Assembly (NCBI GenBank): GCA_001600455.1
Contig: BCKC01000001.1
Location: forward strand, 6,951,418-7,015,417
Direction: 5' to 3'
Length of the DNA: 64,000 bases
Source: Endocalyx cinctus
Taxonomy: Eukaryota; Ascomycota; Sordariomycetes; Amphisphaeriales; Apiosporaceae
The notes under the pieces are model-generated. The model did no database searches. It was given only the letters and a program-made list of their open reading frames with translations, and was not told the origin of the DNA. Of this stretch, positions 45,402 to 58,045 are shown in pieces; within the stretch, counting starts at the first letter, position 1; each line of letters opens with the position of its first letter. The position numbers and the translations under genes are program-made.

Positions 45402-47810
45402 TCAAGGAACAATCTCTTCTGATTCCTCCAATACTTCCTCGACGATCTCTTCAATCACTTGTTCTTCACCATCCTCAGGCTGCTTGATAAGACCCTCAAT
45501 AGGGTTCTTAGGCAGGCCACGCTCAAGCCTCTCTTCCTCCATCTCGGCCTCCACAGATGCACGCCAAGCGAGCCATTCGTCGTACAGACGTCTCCTCGCT
45601 TCAACCACAGCCAAATCCGCAGATGCGCCACGCTCCGCATCCTCTTGCTCGAAAGTCTTGGAATACTCGCGAAGGTTCTTACGTATCTGCTTCTGCTCTT
45701 CCTTACTGAGCAGGGTCGCCGGTCGAGGGCGCCATAGCCATTGCTTAAACTTCTCTAGGTGTTCTTCCCGTAGCTGTTCACCCCGGAAATCGTAAATATG
45801 ATAACCATTCTCCATCTATTATGCCGTTAGTAAACTAAAATGCAGAGATCTCATACTCATAGTATGAAGGGACTAAGATGGATTGATTACTTACCGCATG
45901 CTTCCATACCGATGCCCAGGAAGCTACGAAGCGACCAGAGGGATCCCACTGCACGTCCGTAACGCCATAGTGATCAGCCGTGTTCATAAGCTGTAGGTTA
46001 GCCGTAAGGTCTTTATCACTCTCCGGCTTTTCACCCTCAAAGTCCAGATCATAAAACTCCAAATCTGAGCTCTGTTGGTTGGCAACGGTAGCAACGACTA
46101 CGAATCGTCCCCTGGGTGACCAATAGATGGCGTTGCTGGTTTTCTTATCCAAAGTCCGCAGGTGTTTGTAGTTGCCGACTGCAGAGCCTTTAGCCTTTTC
46201 GGGACAGAAGAAGGAAACCGAGGTTTTGGGTGCGACTGCGGTAGGGCCTACTGGTTCAGGAGTGGTAATAATGAGAAATCGGTCACCTTTAGGTTCCCAG
46301 GCAAAATTGATAACAGTATCTTTAATGGTATCAACAACCTCAACTGGCACGCCCTTCTCTTTTATGCGGAATATCTCAAGGGTTGTAGCTTGGGATTTTT
46401 TAGACTTGGAATGCCGATCAACCTTGACTGATAGATATGTGGCATCAGATTGCCAGTGAAGCTTAGCGTCAGTAACACTAAAGAGATTCAAGGATCTTAC
46501 GACCTCTTTGGACGGTATGCTCATGAGGCCGACCTTAGCGGGGTTGCTGCCAATTTCCGGGGTCCAGAAGCAGAACAGCTGTTCGTACTGCTTCACACCT
46601 TCTCTCTGGGGAGTGGCGGGAGCCCATTCAAAGTCCATGACACCGTCGATCTTGACGGTAGTCTTGTCAAGAAGACCCATACGAGGCAGTTCGTAGACAG
46701 AGATGGATGAACCTTGGGTTAGACGAGCTACATATTTGTCATCAGCAGACCATTTGAAAGCCGGCCAGGGGAATTTGGCTGGCTTGGCGGCACCGTCGGC
46801 GGCAGGTATGTCAAGATTCGCAAACGATCGAAGAGGTTTTCCAGATTCAACATCCCATATGACGTAGTTCTTTCCATCCTCGTCCAGGGATAATTGGGGG
46901 TGACCCTCGTCGGGTATGGATATGGGACGGTTTGACCAAGTAACAACGTATTTCTCATTAGGAGAGAAATCGAGCATGTTCACGAACGGGTGGGCGAAAC
47001 GTTTTTGCCGCGACCAGGACTGTCCACCCCAGAGCTGAACACCTTGCTGATGGACGGAAACCAGATATGTTCCCAGGGGCGACCATTGAACGAAACTTTC
47101 AGTCCAGTGCTGACGATCGACGATATTTTCGGGGGTATCCTTCTCGTTGTTCCAGAAGACACCGACATGATCTCCTCTGTACATAGCGAACTGATCTCGG
47201 CCGCGACCGCTAGGGTCAGCCAAGAACGATCTTAAGTGTTCTTTCTCGGTGAATTCTTCGATCTGAGGAGCAACGTAATTCTCGTCTACACGACCTTCGC
47301 GTCCATATCGGTCAATATCGGTCATTTTGTTGACTCGGAGAGTATGTCTCTTATCGAGGGGAACCATATCCAGTTGTCTGACGGCAGCCGCAGCTTCGGC
47401 AGGAGAAGAGTATTCGACGAACGCAAAGCTTTATGTAGCACTTTTTATTAGATATTATTCAAAGATATCGACGTGATATTTTCAATGATGACGCATGAAA
47501 CTTTTCAACTACGCCACGTAATATATCTAGTAAATACATACCTTAATGATTCGCCATTTTCCATAGGCATGTAAACATTCTCTTCCTTCGTCCTTCCTAT
47601 AGTGTTCAATTTCTTTAACAAGAATTTGACTAGTTTCGGCTTCTGTTCTTCGGTAACCTTGGGTAGGCCATCAATAACCACAAATGTATCGTAACCAGAC
47701 TCAAGTTGGACTTCATATTTTTCTCGGAGGTCGGAGATATCAATCTCATCCTCATCATAATCATCTTCGTCGACCTCAGCGTCTCTTAAAGTATCAAAGG
47801 AGGGCGCCAT
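45402..47810 (-). CDS. prt1: Eukaryotic translation initiation factor 3 subunit B
   Basis: Core scaffold subunit of eIF3, needed to load initiator tRNA and mRNA on the 40S ribosome in the cytosol. Exons 47542-47810, 45895-47428 and 45402-45815 give 738 residues, the usual fungal length. The acidic N-terminus leads into an RRM (FVVIDGLP about residues 42-49, and FAFVEYSS about 91-98). A large WD40-type beta-propeller follows (for example [33 protein letters not shown] and [15 protein letters not shown] repeats, and [16 protein letters not shown]). The last exon encodes [20 protein letters not shown] then a charged helical tail ending in an acidic run, the region that binds eIF3a/g/i. The intron before the last exon falls just after [12 protein letters not shown]. 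Housekeeping gene with no sign of damage. Confidence 0.97.
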
Positions 47811-48687
47811 ACTGGGCAGGCGTGGGCGCGGATTGATTGTCGGTTAGCTCGATTCAGTTGTGTCTTATATACGCGTATCTATGATTTTCAGGTCGAAAGG
47901 AATAGATTTGTAAAATAAATCATCGATTTATTTTACCTCTTAGCTACAAAAACTGTTTAGAGATCAAACGAGAAACAGTAAATGATGATAGAAATGCGCT
48001 GGAAATATAAAATAAAAAACAGCTATTCTATCTAAGGTGGGATGGGATTTTGGGAGGGGGGTGGGGGGGTAATTTTTGTTCTAGGTAAAATAAAATTCTA
48101 AACTTTTGTGTGGTCCAGGTTCAGCCCCGCTATCGTTTGAATAGATGAGAATGACCTTAGTGAATTGGTAGGCTAGATAGGTAACTAAGCATAAATTGAT
48201 AATCGGTATTATAGTTTATCCATTGCCGATATTGCCCCGCTAAAATAAAAATTAGGTAGTTCAAGCCAAAGAAAAAAAAAGTTTCAACCTTGAGGAAAAC
48301 CCCGCTACCGCTAATTTTAAAAGCTGATAAAGAAGTCAGGCTGCTAAGTACAATCTACAGGCAACAATTATCCACTAACAGCTTGTAAAGATACCTTAGA
48401 AAGTACCTAGAACATAGAACATACCATACCAAGCTTGGTTGGAGAAGCTATCCGCCCACCAACATATGCCACCATCAATAACTAATACCCTACATCATAT
48501 GTAAATATTTTCGAGGTCGTATGAGAAAACACGATATTTCGTATTTACCATACCATTCCTTAATTTCCTAGATAGATTCTTTATATATTTGAAATGGTAA
48601 ATTATACCCCTGGCTCCTTAAGATCTACCTCTGTAAACATATATGTTTTTCCTCGCTAACATCCGAATTTCTCAAGTCCTCTTTCAG
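47811..48687. other. Divergent intergenic region eIF3b/CCT-beta
   Basis: Shared upstream region of two divergent housekeeping genes. G-run at 48053-48070. It should include the unresolved first exon of the chaperonin gene. Confidence 0.5.
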
Positions 48688-50470
48688 TCCCACCCAAATC
48701 TTCGACGAAGGTACCACCGAAGAGAAAGGAGAGAATGCCCGTCTCACTGCTTTCGTCGGCGCCATCGCCGTCGGAGATTTAGTTAAAAGTACCTTGGGCC
48801 CTAAGGGAATGGATAAGATATTACAATCAGCGTATGTTTTCCAACTCTCTCTCGGTCTTCCTCTCCCCCTCTTCTGACCTCGAACTATTTTATTGAGTAG
48901 ATGTTTGAACTAACAATACTTCACCTCTTACCACAGTTCAACCGCGGAGATTATGGTCACAAACGACGGAGCCACCATCCTCAAATCCATCGCCCTAGAT
49001 AACGCCGCTGCCAAAGTCCTCGTGAACATATCGAAAGTCCAAGACGATGAGGTGGGAGACGGAACCACATCCGTCGCCGTCTTAGCGGCCGAGCTTCTGC
49101 GGGAAGCCGAGAAGCTGGTCGACAAGAAGATTCATCCCCAGACCATCATCGAGGGATACCGGATAGCGAGCCAGGCTGCGTTACAAGCTCTCGAGAACTC
49201 GGCCGTCGACCACAGCAAAAACCCCGAGGCTTTCAAGAAGGACTTGCTCGCCATTGCGCGCACAACGCTTAGCTCGAAAGTACTTGCCCAAGACCGTGAT
49301 CTCTTCTCTCAACTTGCCGTCGAGGCTGTCCTCCGCCTCAAGGGTTCTTCGGACCTGAGCCATATCCAGATTATCAAGAAGGCCGGCGGCAAGCTCAGCG
49401 ACTCTTACTTAGACGAAGGCTTCATCCTAGACAAGAAGATCGGCGTAAATCAACCCAAGCGGCTAGAAAAGGCCAAGATCCTCGTGGCAAACACTTCAAT
49501 GGATACGGATAAGGTCAAGATTTTCGGTGCCCGCATGAAGGTCAGCTCAACAGGAAAGCTGGCCGAGCTCGAGAAGGCCGAGAAGGATAAGATGAAGGCC
49601 AAGGTCGACAAGATTAAGGCTCACGGTATCAACTGCTTTATCAACCGTCAGCTGATCTACAACTGGCCCGAGCAACTCTTCACCGATGCCGGCATTATGT
49701 CAATCGAACACGCCGACTTCGACGGTATTGAGCGTCTCGCCCTGGTCACCGGCGGCGAGATCACCTCCACCTTCGACCACCCGGATCAGGTCAAGCTAGG
49801 ACACTGCGACGTAATCGAGGAGGTCATGATCGGCGAGGATACGCTCATCAAGTTCTCTGGCGTCGCCGCCGGCCAAGCTTGCACGATCGTGCTCCGCGGC
49901 GCCACGGACCAGCTCTTAGACGAGGCGGAGCGTTCGCTGCACGACGCGCTCGCCGTGCTCTCGCAGACGGTGAAGGAGCCGCGCACGACGCTCGGAGGCG
50001 GGTGCGCCGAGATGTTGATGGCGAAGGCGGTTGAAGGAGCGGCGACCCGGGTGGAAGGCAAGAAACAGATGGCCGTCTCGTCGTTCGCTAACGCCCTCCG
50101 ACAGCTGCCCACCATTCTCGCCGACAACGCCGGTCTCGACTCCAGCGACCTCGTCGCCCGCCTCCGCAAGGCCATCTACGACGGCCTCGCCACCTACGGC
50201 CTCGACCTCATGACCCCCGGCGGCGGTATCGCCGATATGCGCGACTTGGGCGTCGTGGAGAGCTATAAGCTCAAGAAGGCCGTCGTTAACTCGGCTAGCG
50301 AGGCTGCTGAGGTCAGCATTTTCCATTTGTCTCCCCCGCCTCTCTCTCTCTTTGGTATTCTCTTTGATATTTATTTGAATAAATATGCTAATTTGTGAAT
50401 TTGAAAACAGTTGCTTCTCAGAGTAGACGATATTATCCGAGCGGCGCCGCGTAGACGCGAGAGGCATTAA
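48688..50470 (+). CDS. cct2: Chaperonin-containing T-complex (TRiC/CCT) subunit beta
   Basis: Subunit of the cytosolic group II chaperonin that folds actin, tubulin and other proteins. Exons 48688-48831, 48937-50311 and 50411-50470 cover residues from [18 protein letters not shown] to the final helix. Landmarks: [23 protein letters not shown], the ATPase motif [27 protein letters not shown] and [11 protein letters not shown]. The last exon gives [19 protein letters not shown], the family C-terminus. Exon 1 is missing: family members begin M-S-(F)-N before PTQIF, so a few codons lie upstream of the acceptor at 48687, but I could not find a convincing ATG plus donor. An ATG at 48466 spliced from GTAAAT gives the right phase but an unusual N-terminus. 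Confidence 0.95.
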
Positions 50471-51407
50471 AGGAGAAGAAAAAAAATAACAAATATCTAA
50501 ATACTAAAAGATGACATTCATAATGAAGGGGTGATTATAAGTTTCTAATCCCCGCCGTCGTAAAGGGAGAGGAAGTAAAGAAGGCGCTACGAGTGGAAGA
50601 GGGATGAGAGGCATAGGGCGAAATATAGTAGTAGGAAGGAAGACTATGTAGAAGAGAGAAGAGGCTCGAAGTGAAAACAGAAAAAAAAACCTTATCCTAT
50701 CTTAACCTTAGTTACGTAGACCATGAAGAATACCCCTTCCCTTCCTCCCTTCGCCTGTATATTGATCAGTATTTTAGATGGATAGAAATTGTGAAGGAGA
50801 AAAATGTCCTTCAAGTTGATACATATTTTGTGACTAATTGCTCACCATGTAGAAGACATTGGGTTTACATGGACTTTCACATCCACGAAGCCTTGACATT
50901 AGTTGTCCATCACTTCCATCAAATATGTTTAATTCCAAATCGAGCATTTATCGACTCTCTTGGGAGAAAAAAAAATACGACAACTGGAATTTAGTATATA
51001 TCCTTTCAGTTTCTATAGAACGTAGGCTATGTAGGTACGTATCGAAACCAGTCTGCCCTCCCCAGTCGTATCATATGATACCATACTATATTATTCCTTG
51101 TCATCTTAGGAGTCTTCGTTCCTGTTCTCATGTATTCCCTGTCTCTGGAATTTTCGTGTATCGTGTGATACCTCTTTGTGTATATTTTTTCTGTATCGCA
51201 CCCATCCCGTACTGTTAACCTCGACCTGACCGGGTATGCTGATTTTAGACCGTTGTAGTGCCTATTCATTCCTTATTATTTCTTTTACTCTCGTATTTCA
51301 TGCTTCTTTATCATTATCCTTTATTTTCCTTCCAGAATATAAGGCTCGAAAAAAAAAAATCTGCTATCCCCCCCCTAAAAAAAAGTTAAAGAAAAAAGGG
51401 GGAAGCA
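50471..51407. other. Convergent 3' intergenic region
   Basis: Between CCT-beta and the GT90 gene. AT-rich with A and C runs near 51346-51400. A 107-codon frame (50671-50994) lies in the probable CCT-beta 3' UTR and has no domain. Confidence 0.5.
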
Positions 51408-54400
51408 TTAAGAAAAGCCCAAACTTTCCCTACTATCATCCACGACCCTCCCCCACTCGAGCAGGAGCCTAAACATATAAACCTGCATATCCTCCTTCCG
51501 CAGCGCCTTATTCGCCCAATCCCTGCCATCGTCGGCGATTCTCTTTCCCTCGTCGCCCGCGCCCTCGCCAGCGGAGAAAAACCGGACGACCCGCCAGACT
51601 TCCCTTAACCTCGGATCGAGGGGCACGAAATGTTTCCAGGGGTGCACACGCTCCTCCCACCAGGTGCGAAACAGCGCCACGCGGTACGGGAGGGACCGCG
51701 AGTGCAGGAACGGGAGAAATCGGCCGCTGAATCCGGCGCCGTCCAGGTCCACGAGGTGCCGGTGTTGCCAGGATTCCTGGAAGTCGACGGGCTTTAAAGA
51801 CGGTGAGAAAGTTTTCTCCTCGATGGCGCAGTCTCGGTCGTCGCATTTGGGGATGGGGCCCACGAACGATACGTTAACGGCGATATGACGGTGGTGGTCC
51901 CGGAGCGGGCTATATTCTGAATTGCGATCTTTTTGACTTGTAACATCGTGCGAACCTGATGAGTCTACAGACTGGGAAGAAGTTTCCGATGGCGAAGGGA
52001 ACAGGAAGGATAACCACGAGGAAGAACGAGCTCCTCCCGAGAACCCGTACTCTCCCTTCATCACCCGCATAGCCTCGTTCACGAACCGCGCGCGGAGAAA
52101 CATCTGCCAAGCGCCGTGGGCGGCGAACCCGTCCGTCGACGCGCCGCGCCAAAAGACGCCGTCCTTCTTCCTATCCCAGGGCGGGTCGCGCGCCTCGTCG
52201 TACGGGGCCTTGGCGCCGTAGTTCCACGGGCTCGGGTACAGGATATCGGCGTAGTTGCCGCCGAGCCGGCTCTGGCCGAAGACGGGGAAGAGGGTCATCG
52301 ACGGGCTCGCGGCGGCGGGGGACGCCAGTGCCCCGTGCAGGTACGCGAGGTCCGGCTGGTGGCATAGGTCGCCCGAGAGGGTCCAGTTTCGGACGAACCC
52401 TTCGGCGGTCGCGTGCGGCGCCGAGCACCAGGCGCACTCGGCTTTCCTGTCCCACCAGCGGAGGCGGTTTACGGGCGCGTCGGGGGAGCACGTGGGAGAG
52501 ATCCACTCGTAAAAGATCAGGTGCTTGGATCGATGGGCGAATAGTGGGGATGTCCGGTCCCATATACTCTCGTCCGCACCCAGGAACGTATCGTTCCACG
52601 CAGGCTTCTGCGTCTTGCTAAACGCGAATAGCTTCTGCGACGCGGCTAGGTTTTTGCGGCTCGTCGCGGCGTCCTGTTTGTGGGTGGTCATCTGCGAGTA
52701 AGGGACGGCGATCCGACTCTCGTCGTCGAGGTTAAATGCGAGCTGCATGTCGGGAAGCCACTCTGCGAAAGGCTCCACCATGGTCTTGATATTATACATC
52801 ATCCACCTGTGCGTCCCGTGGATATGCGGCGAGATATCAACTTTGCCGTTTTTGATGATCAGACCGCCGATCGAGAGGGCGGGATGCTCTAAGAGATAAG
52901 TCGTCCGCCCGCGCAGGATGGAGGGCCGGATCCCCCAGAACGGTTGAAGGTCGGCATCAATCTGGTCGAAGACATCGATAATGGGTGAATTAACAGATTT
53001 AGCAAATCCATACCATTTATCAAAATTGGGTGGCGGCGGTAACCCATATCGCCTACGATATGTTGCAGCGGCGGAAGTTAATGACGTGCTAGTAGCAGCC
53101 TCGGCGATCCAAGCATCGGAGTCTCGCGATGCAGCTGCGATGACATTGTGTAAGCTGAATTGATATTCAGCCGAATCACCGGAGAGAACGATCTGCGTCG
53201 ATACAAGCACGAAAGATAATATAGCCCAAAGTATGTTTCGGTTCCTGACAACTGAGACATGGCTAGTAGAGTGGAATGGTTTAGCTGAATGGTGGCTGAT
53301 TAGTCCTCTAGGTTGAAACAAGAGAGTCATTCCTATGAAGAACACCAAACCCGTGGAAAATCCCCATAGCGGCGAAAAGACCTGGATTATGGTACCATCT
53401 GCAATTCTCCCTTGAAGATAAACCAAGTTGACGGTAGCGGCGATAGCGGTACCGACGGCGACATAATGCACTATACCAAGTAAATAAACGGTGCACAGTA
53501 TGACGATAGCAGCAGCCAAGCTGTCAACGATAAGGTCTTTAATTTCTAGGGTGGTTAGCCCTACGAGGTTCCAACGAATATTGATCGCTCCAATCGTGGC
53601 ACACAGGGCCAAGAACGCCAAGGTGGCAGCGGAGGTTAAGCATAGGATGCCGAGCGATCGCCAAATGCTTGGTTGTTCTTCAATACCACCTCGATTTCTC
53701 AATTTTCCGATACGCGCTAACAGCTCAGCATCCAGAATAACGGTGATCAATTGAAAAAGAGGAACGATGCGCTCGATATACCATCCTGAAGGGCATATAA
53801 CGCTTGTACGGTGTTCTGTATGGAGGATCATGTCGCTCGCAGCCAAACCCCAAATCAGCGCTACCAATGTGTACCTGAAAAGGGACGTACGCGATTGCGT
53901 CTGAGCCTGTACGGACGTGTCATATTGAGAGTGCGGTAAATGTGGAGGTTGTCGGTCGAGAAGGTCGTAGACGGTTAAGAAAAAGGGGAGAAAAGACTAT
54001 AGACAATAACAGGAATTAATGCTACAGTTTTAAACCTTCGAGAAATGAAGAGGGAAAGTAACGCGACGTACCTGAACCCCATCCCAAGAACAATGTATGG
54101 TCCGTATGGTGCGCCAAAATAGGAGGGTACGCAAAATGATGCAAAGGTAGAGGAGGCATTGGGTCGAAGTCCAGAATGGCCTATTAACCAAATAGAAGGG
54201 AATTCGGTAAATGCTTTGACCACGAGATCTCGACTCAAGACCTAAAACATATCGGGAATAGAAAGATAAAGCAGAGCCGGTAAAGAATAAGGTGAGGATA
54301 GAGAAGTGAAAGGGTCTTTCTATATTTGTTTTCAAGTTGATATAATTAGATGATTCGGATACTTCGATAGATGCGGGATAAGGTAGAAGGAAGGAAGTTC

Positions 54401-54525
54401 AACGCGGATAGTAGATACTTACCAAAAGCTGCACTGACGTAGTATCTAGAAGAAAGGTAGGCGACGGAGAGGAGGAAACCGAATCCAATTACCGGGAGGA
54501 CGATATGTCTTTGCGACAGTGACAT
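51408..54525 (-). CDS. CAP10-type glycosyltransferase (GT90, beta-1,2-xylosyltransferase-like)
   Basis: Predicted 908-residue membrane glycosyltransferase. Exons 54423-54525, 54072-54228 and 51408-53874. The second exon uses the acceptor at 54229-54230, which keeps phase and yields DLVVKAFTEFPSIW. The N-terminal third has several hydrophobic helices (for example VIGFGFLLSVAYL and SLGILCLTSAATLAFLALCA), so it is a multi-pass Golgi/ER protein. The C-terminal half is the CAP10 domain: YGLPPPPNFDKWYGFA, DLQPFWGIRPSILR, PYDEARDPPWDRKKDGVFWR, NVSFVGPIPKCDDRDC, HLVDLDGAGFSGRFLPFLHS and WWEERVHPWKHFVPLD. The relative in Cryptococcus adds xylose to capsule and glycolipids; in ascomycetes the acceptor is unknown. 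The long GC-rich final exon contrasts with the AT-rich flanks. Confidence 0.9.
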
Positions 54526-56033
54526 GGTCTTTTCCCGAAGAACATGATCACATAAAATCTATTGAAAGGAAAAACGAATGCATGTAGGTAATATCTTTGG
54601 TTTATTATTTAGTACTTCGCGGGTATGACTACATACGGCGCGGTAAAAGAAATCCAAGGTTACCAGGATGGAAATCAATGAGGTAGGTGATCAGCAGCTA
54701 ATAATGATTAAAGTATTACGATCTTACAAACGAGCCCATAAGGACTTTGGAGATCAGCATATTCAAAGTAAAAAAGCTATACGTGTAGACAGCTTTAGCT
54801 GAACATGCTGCTCAAACGGCCAGATGGCTTGTACCTATCCGATAGTTTCGCCATCACACTATCGTCGCACGAAAGGATGATGGATGGGTACCAAACTCCA
54901 ATAGCTTACCTCCCTCTAGTAATGTAGGTACATAATAGTGCTATGTATGTACATGGCCTGCAGAATTCGTATAAAATCTTGGCCTAGGGAATTTATTTAG
55001 TACTTAGGTAATACGGTATAAGTTATCTTCAAATATCCATGGATCTGGGCATTTTGGAGTCTGAACAATGGAAGGTTATAATTGAGTGATTTATGTCAGC
55101 AAGGAAGTGAAGCTCCGTATTTTCACGGATTATATACCACTTACATACCAACATATAGATCCATATAGTATATATATATATATATATATATAGAAACTTG
55201 GAAACGTTCCAAGATTAAGAAGTAATGGAAATGACGAAATGGTCTTTTGTCAGAGCCCCGGAGCAGCTTATTCTAAGTCACTTGAGTCTTCCTATTAACT
55301 TACTTGCCTAGGTACCTACCTACTAAGTACTATATAGCAAGTAATCAGCAAAGTTTATAAAATTAGTTTTATTCTTCTTTATTCATTAGGATGAACGAAT
55401 AAAATACTAGGTAACTAAGTCTACTACCTACCTAGGTAGTTATCATTGGAAAATACGTATATCTATTGTAAATAACTTCAATTGTTATAATAATTTGTTC
55501 CATGGTTTAAATGGAGTACCTAGACAAGTTTTGCTTACCATGACGTAGCTATCCATAGATACATGTAGTTATTACCTGAGTATTATTATTATTACCTATT
55601 ATTATCCGTACTGTACGAAATATCTTCATTAAAAAGAAAAAAAAAATAACAAAGATCCATCATGAATCTGTTACTGCGGGACACGTTCTAGTAAATTAGA
55701 TTAGGTAGTCAGTGCACCTATCAAAAGTACTTGCACCAGCCAAGCCCCTATTTAGTGCTTGGCCACATCACCATGCTGGCTCAGTCTGGCTGACGGGTAG
55801 GCAGTAGGTTAAACAAGTATCAAATTATAATATAGTTTAGATTGAGCTGCCTACATAGTAACACCAAATGGGTGTAGAATTGGTATCTAAATAATCGTAT
55901 TGGCCATTTATGAATTTTACACTTTGAACGCAACAAACTTTCGTTCTCAATCCCCAAAGTTATAATTCCTGAGAGTACTTGTAGAGGTAGGGTGTGAGTA
56001 GGGGAAATAATTGGCGGAGAAGTTCATATATAC
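54526..56033. other. Intergenic, no gene recognised
   Basis: AT-rich. Contains an AT dinucleotide tract (55167-55192) and many CCTAGGTA/TACCTAGG motifs (55305-55450), typical simple-sequence elements of Sordariomycete spacers. Confidence 0.6.
55167..55192. repeat. (TA)n microsatellite
   Basis: About 13 TA units in gene-free sequence. Confidence 0.9.
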
Positions 56034-57179
56034 CTATTGTGTTTCTCCTGTCTCTTGACTATGAACAGGTATAGACCCGTATAGCCTTCTAATGCTTCCG
56101 GGCTCGTGATATATCGTAGACATGTTCCTGTAAGAATACCAGATAAAATACGATCCAGAGATACTAAGAGACCTCCAATAGAGACCGTTCGACGGAACCT
56201 CTGGTCCATAATTTTTCCAAAGACGTACCTCCAATTTAGTCGAGCTTGAGCGTATGGAGTAGTCGGTTGGGCATGCACAGCAAGCGCCCGTCATTTCTTG
56301 AGTATCCCCCCCGGCCTGAAATGTCAAATATATCGAACCGTGCACGCCTATACTGCCTGTCTGGCTCCCCTCGCATATATCAATATGCGGGCAAAGTTGT
56401 ACGCGCGGGATATCGCCACTGATTGAGTCCCCATCGGTGCTGAATGTCCGGATAGTCGAAAGAAGAAAAATAAACTCGTGGTTATCACCCTCGACTATTT
56501 TTGGGTAGGCCGAATAATTCATTTCAGTCTTTCGAAACGAGTTGTAGTAAGACTCTTGATACGGCAGAAGCAGGGCACGGAGGTAAGCATCGTATTCTGG
56601 TAGGCGTAAGCGTTTATGTTTCAGAGCGAGTTGAACGTGATGCTCCTTAATCTGAATCTCGCTGTCGAACCCATAACATGATCTCCTAGAGGAGTAGTAG
56701 AGCTTTGCTGTAGGTATATCGTCTGTATTAACAGGACAGAGAATCCCTCTACCAGTAACCCTTCTGTCGGGCAACATCCTACAAATTGCAGTAATATAAA
56801 GGATGTATTGTTCGAGAGGAAGACGTCCAGCAGTTTGGTCCGTCCCGAGAATGCATCGCACCGCGGAACAAGTCTCCGAAAAAAGGACAAGGTCGGCAGG
56901 CCCAAGATGTTCTGCTATGCGGCATATCAACTCGGGCGGCAGCATCTGTAATATATAACAGTCAGCACGCTGCTCTCTTCGTTCCACTTGATTTTCTTCC
57001 ATATTTGTGTCTGTGGGGCGTCTCTGAATCTGTTTAGAGATGCGACCTGAAAGTTTCTTCCTCTTGGACCACCCCTGCCAGATATACTCGTCGTAGCAAA
57101 TGGGGCAGACAGAACTCTCGACGCTGTTATAAAAGGGGTTTCCTGCTCTTGGATTCGGTTGAACCCTAGATCGTATCAA
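56034..57179 (-). CDS. F-box-like protein
   Basis: Intronless 381-residue frame. The F-box is at residues about 78-110: ILQMLPPELICRIAEHLGPA then DLVLFSETCSAVRCIL, matching L-P-x-E-l-...-I-...-h-L-...-l. Upstream is a basic region with the Cys pair ESSVCPICYDEYIW, half of a possible zinc site with no second pair nearby. An internal ATG after the basic region (MEENQVERREQ) would give a protein of about 322 residues starting just before the F-box and may be the real start. The C-terminal part is not a recognised repeat. It could serve as an SCF adaptor. It is not similar to the F-box protein at 22089-23271 outside the domain. Confidence 0.72.
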   Translation of the reverse strand: MIRSRVQPNPRAGNPFYNSVESSVCPICYDEYIWQGWSKRKKLSGRISKQIQRRPTDTNMEENQVERREQRADCYILQMLPPELICRIAEHLGPADLVLFSETCSAVRCILGTDQTAGRLPLEQYILYITAICRMLPDRRVTGRGILCPVNTDDIPTAKLYYSSRRSCYGFDSEIQIKEHHVQLALKHKRLRLPEYDAYLRALLLPYQESYYNSFRKTEMNYSAYPKIVEGDNHEFIFLLSTIRTFSTDGDSISGDIPRVQLCPHIDICEGSQTGSIGVHGSIYLTFQAGGDTQEMTGACCACPTDYSIRSSSTKLEVRLWKNYGPEVPSNGLYWRSLSISGSYFIWYSYRNMSTIYHEPGSIRRLYGSIPVHSQETGETQ

Positions 57180-57999
57180 GTATTGCAGGGCGAGGTCGAT
57201 AACAAGAATGTACCCCTTTCACATTTGGCAAAAGTAGAGTTTGTATATAGAGGAGGAGAACCAAAAAAAAAAAAAAAAAAAAAGTCATTTTTCTCAAGAA
57301 CCAGAAGAGGCGTTTCGGGCATATTCGAAGTTAATCAATATTGTTAACACGTCTCCGAAACAAAGTATGGATGTCACAAGTTTGAATTTATTTCTACCTA
57401 GGTGATGACTTTACTGCCTACTAGAGAACCCAATTCTTGCTTGAAGATGCTAAGATAGGTCGGTGTAGCGTCAACGATGCCCCGAAGGAGTCAATAAGAG
57501 AATTGAGTTTGGTGATGAATTGTTTTAATATGGATTTTGACATGTACTTGAGCTTACAGTCCACAGCCTATAGACTTGGGAAAATAGTAAAAATTATGTG
57601 AATTTTAAGTATTTATCATGTCCAGCAGGACAAGACTAATGGGGTTGGGTGTACGAATTAGCATATTCTTATTCGATATCTAACTTCTTAGCATAGAGGA
57701 TTCTGTTGGGTAAAATCGATACTTATTCAGTACTGGGGTTGGGTGAAAATTATTGTATTAATGATGATGAGAAGGGAAGAATAATTCTGCTCATCAGAAT
57801 TATTCGGAAGCAGACTGGCAGGCTGGCAGACAGCCTCAGCTGCGCTGCTACCCCACCTTAGTATATAATACTTAGCTGTCTGTGTGCTTCGCACACATAA
57901 CATTAATCAATCAACTTTACAACTCTCACAGACAGGCAGGGAAGTAAACATTTACTAGCTTAAGGTTGGTGATGTGGCTAATGTGGCAGTGCGCATGAC

Positions 58000-58002
<3 letters not shown>

Positions 58003-58045
<43 letters not shown>
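58003..58045. repeat. T27A16 homopolymer junction
   Basis: A run of 27 T is followed directly by 16 A, a near-palindromic homopolymer pair. Confidence 0.9.

Noticed and set aside
52171..52621. Arg/Pro-rich frames of 97-142 codons inside the GT90 gene
   Set aside because: Out-of-frame readings of the CAP10 exon with no domain.
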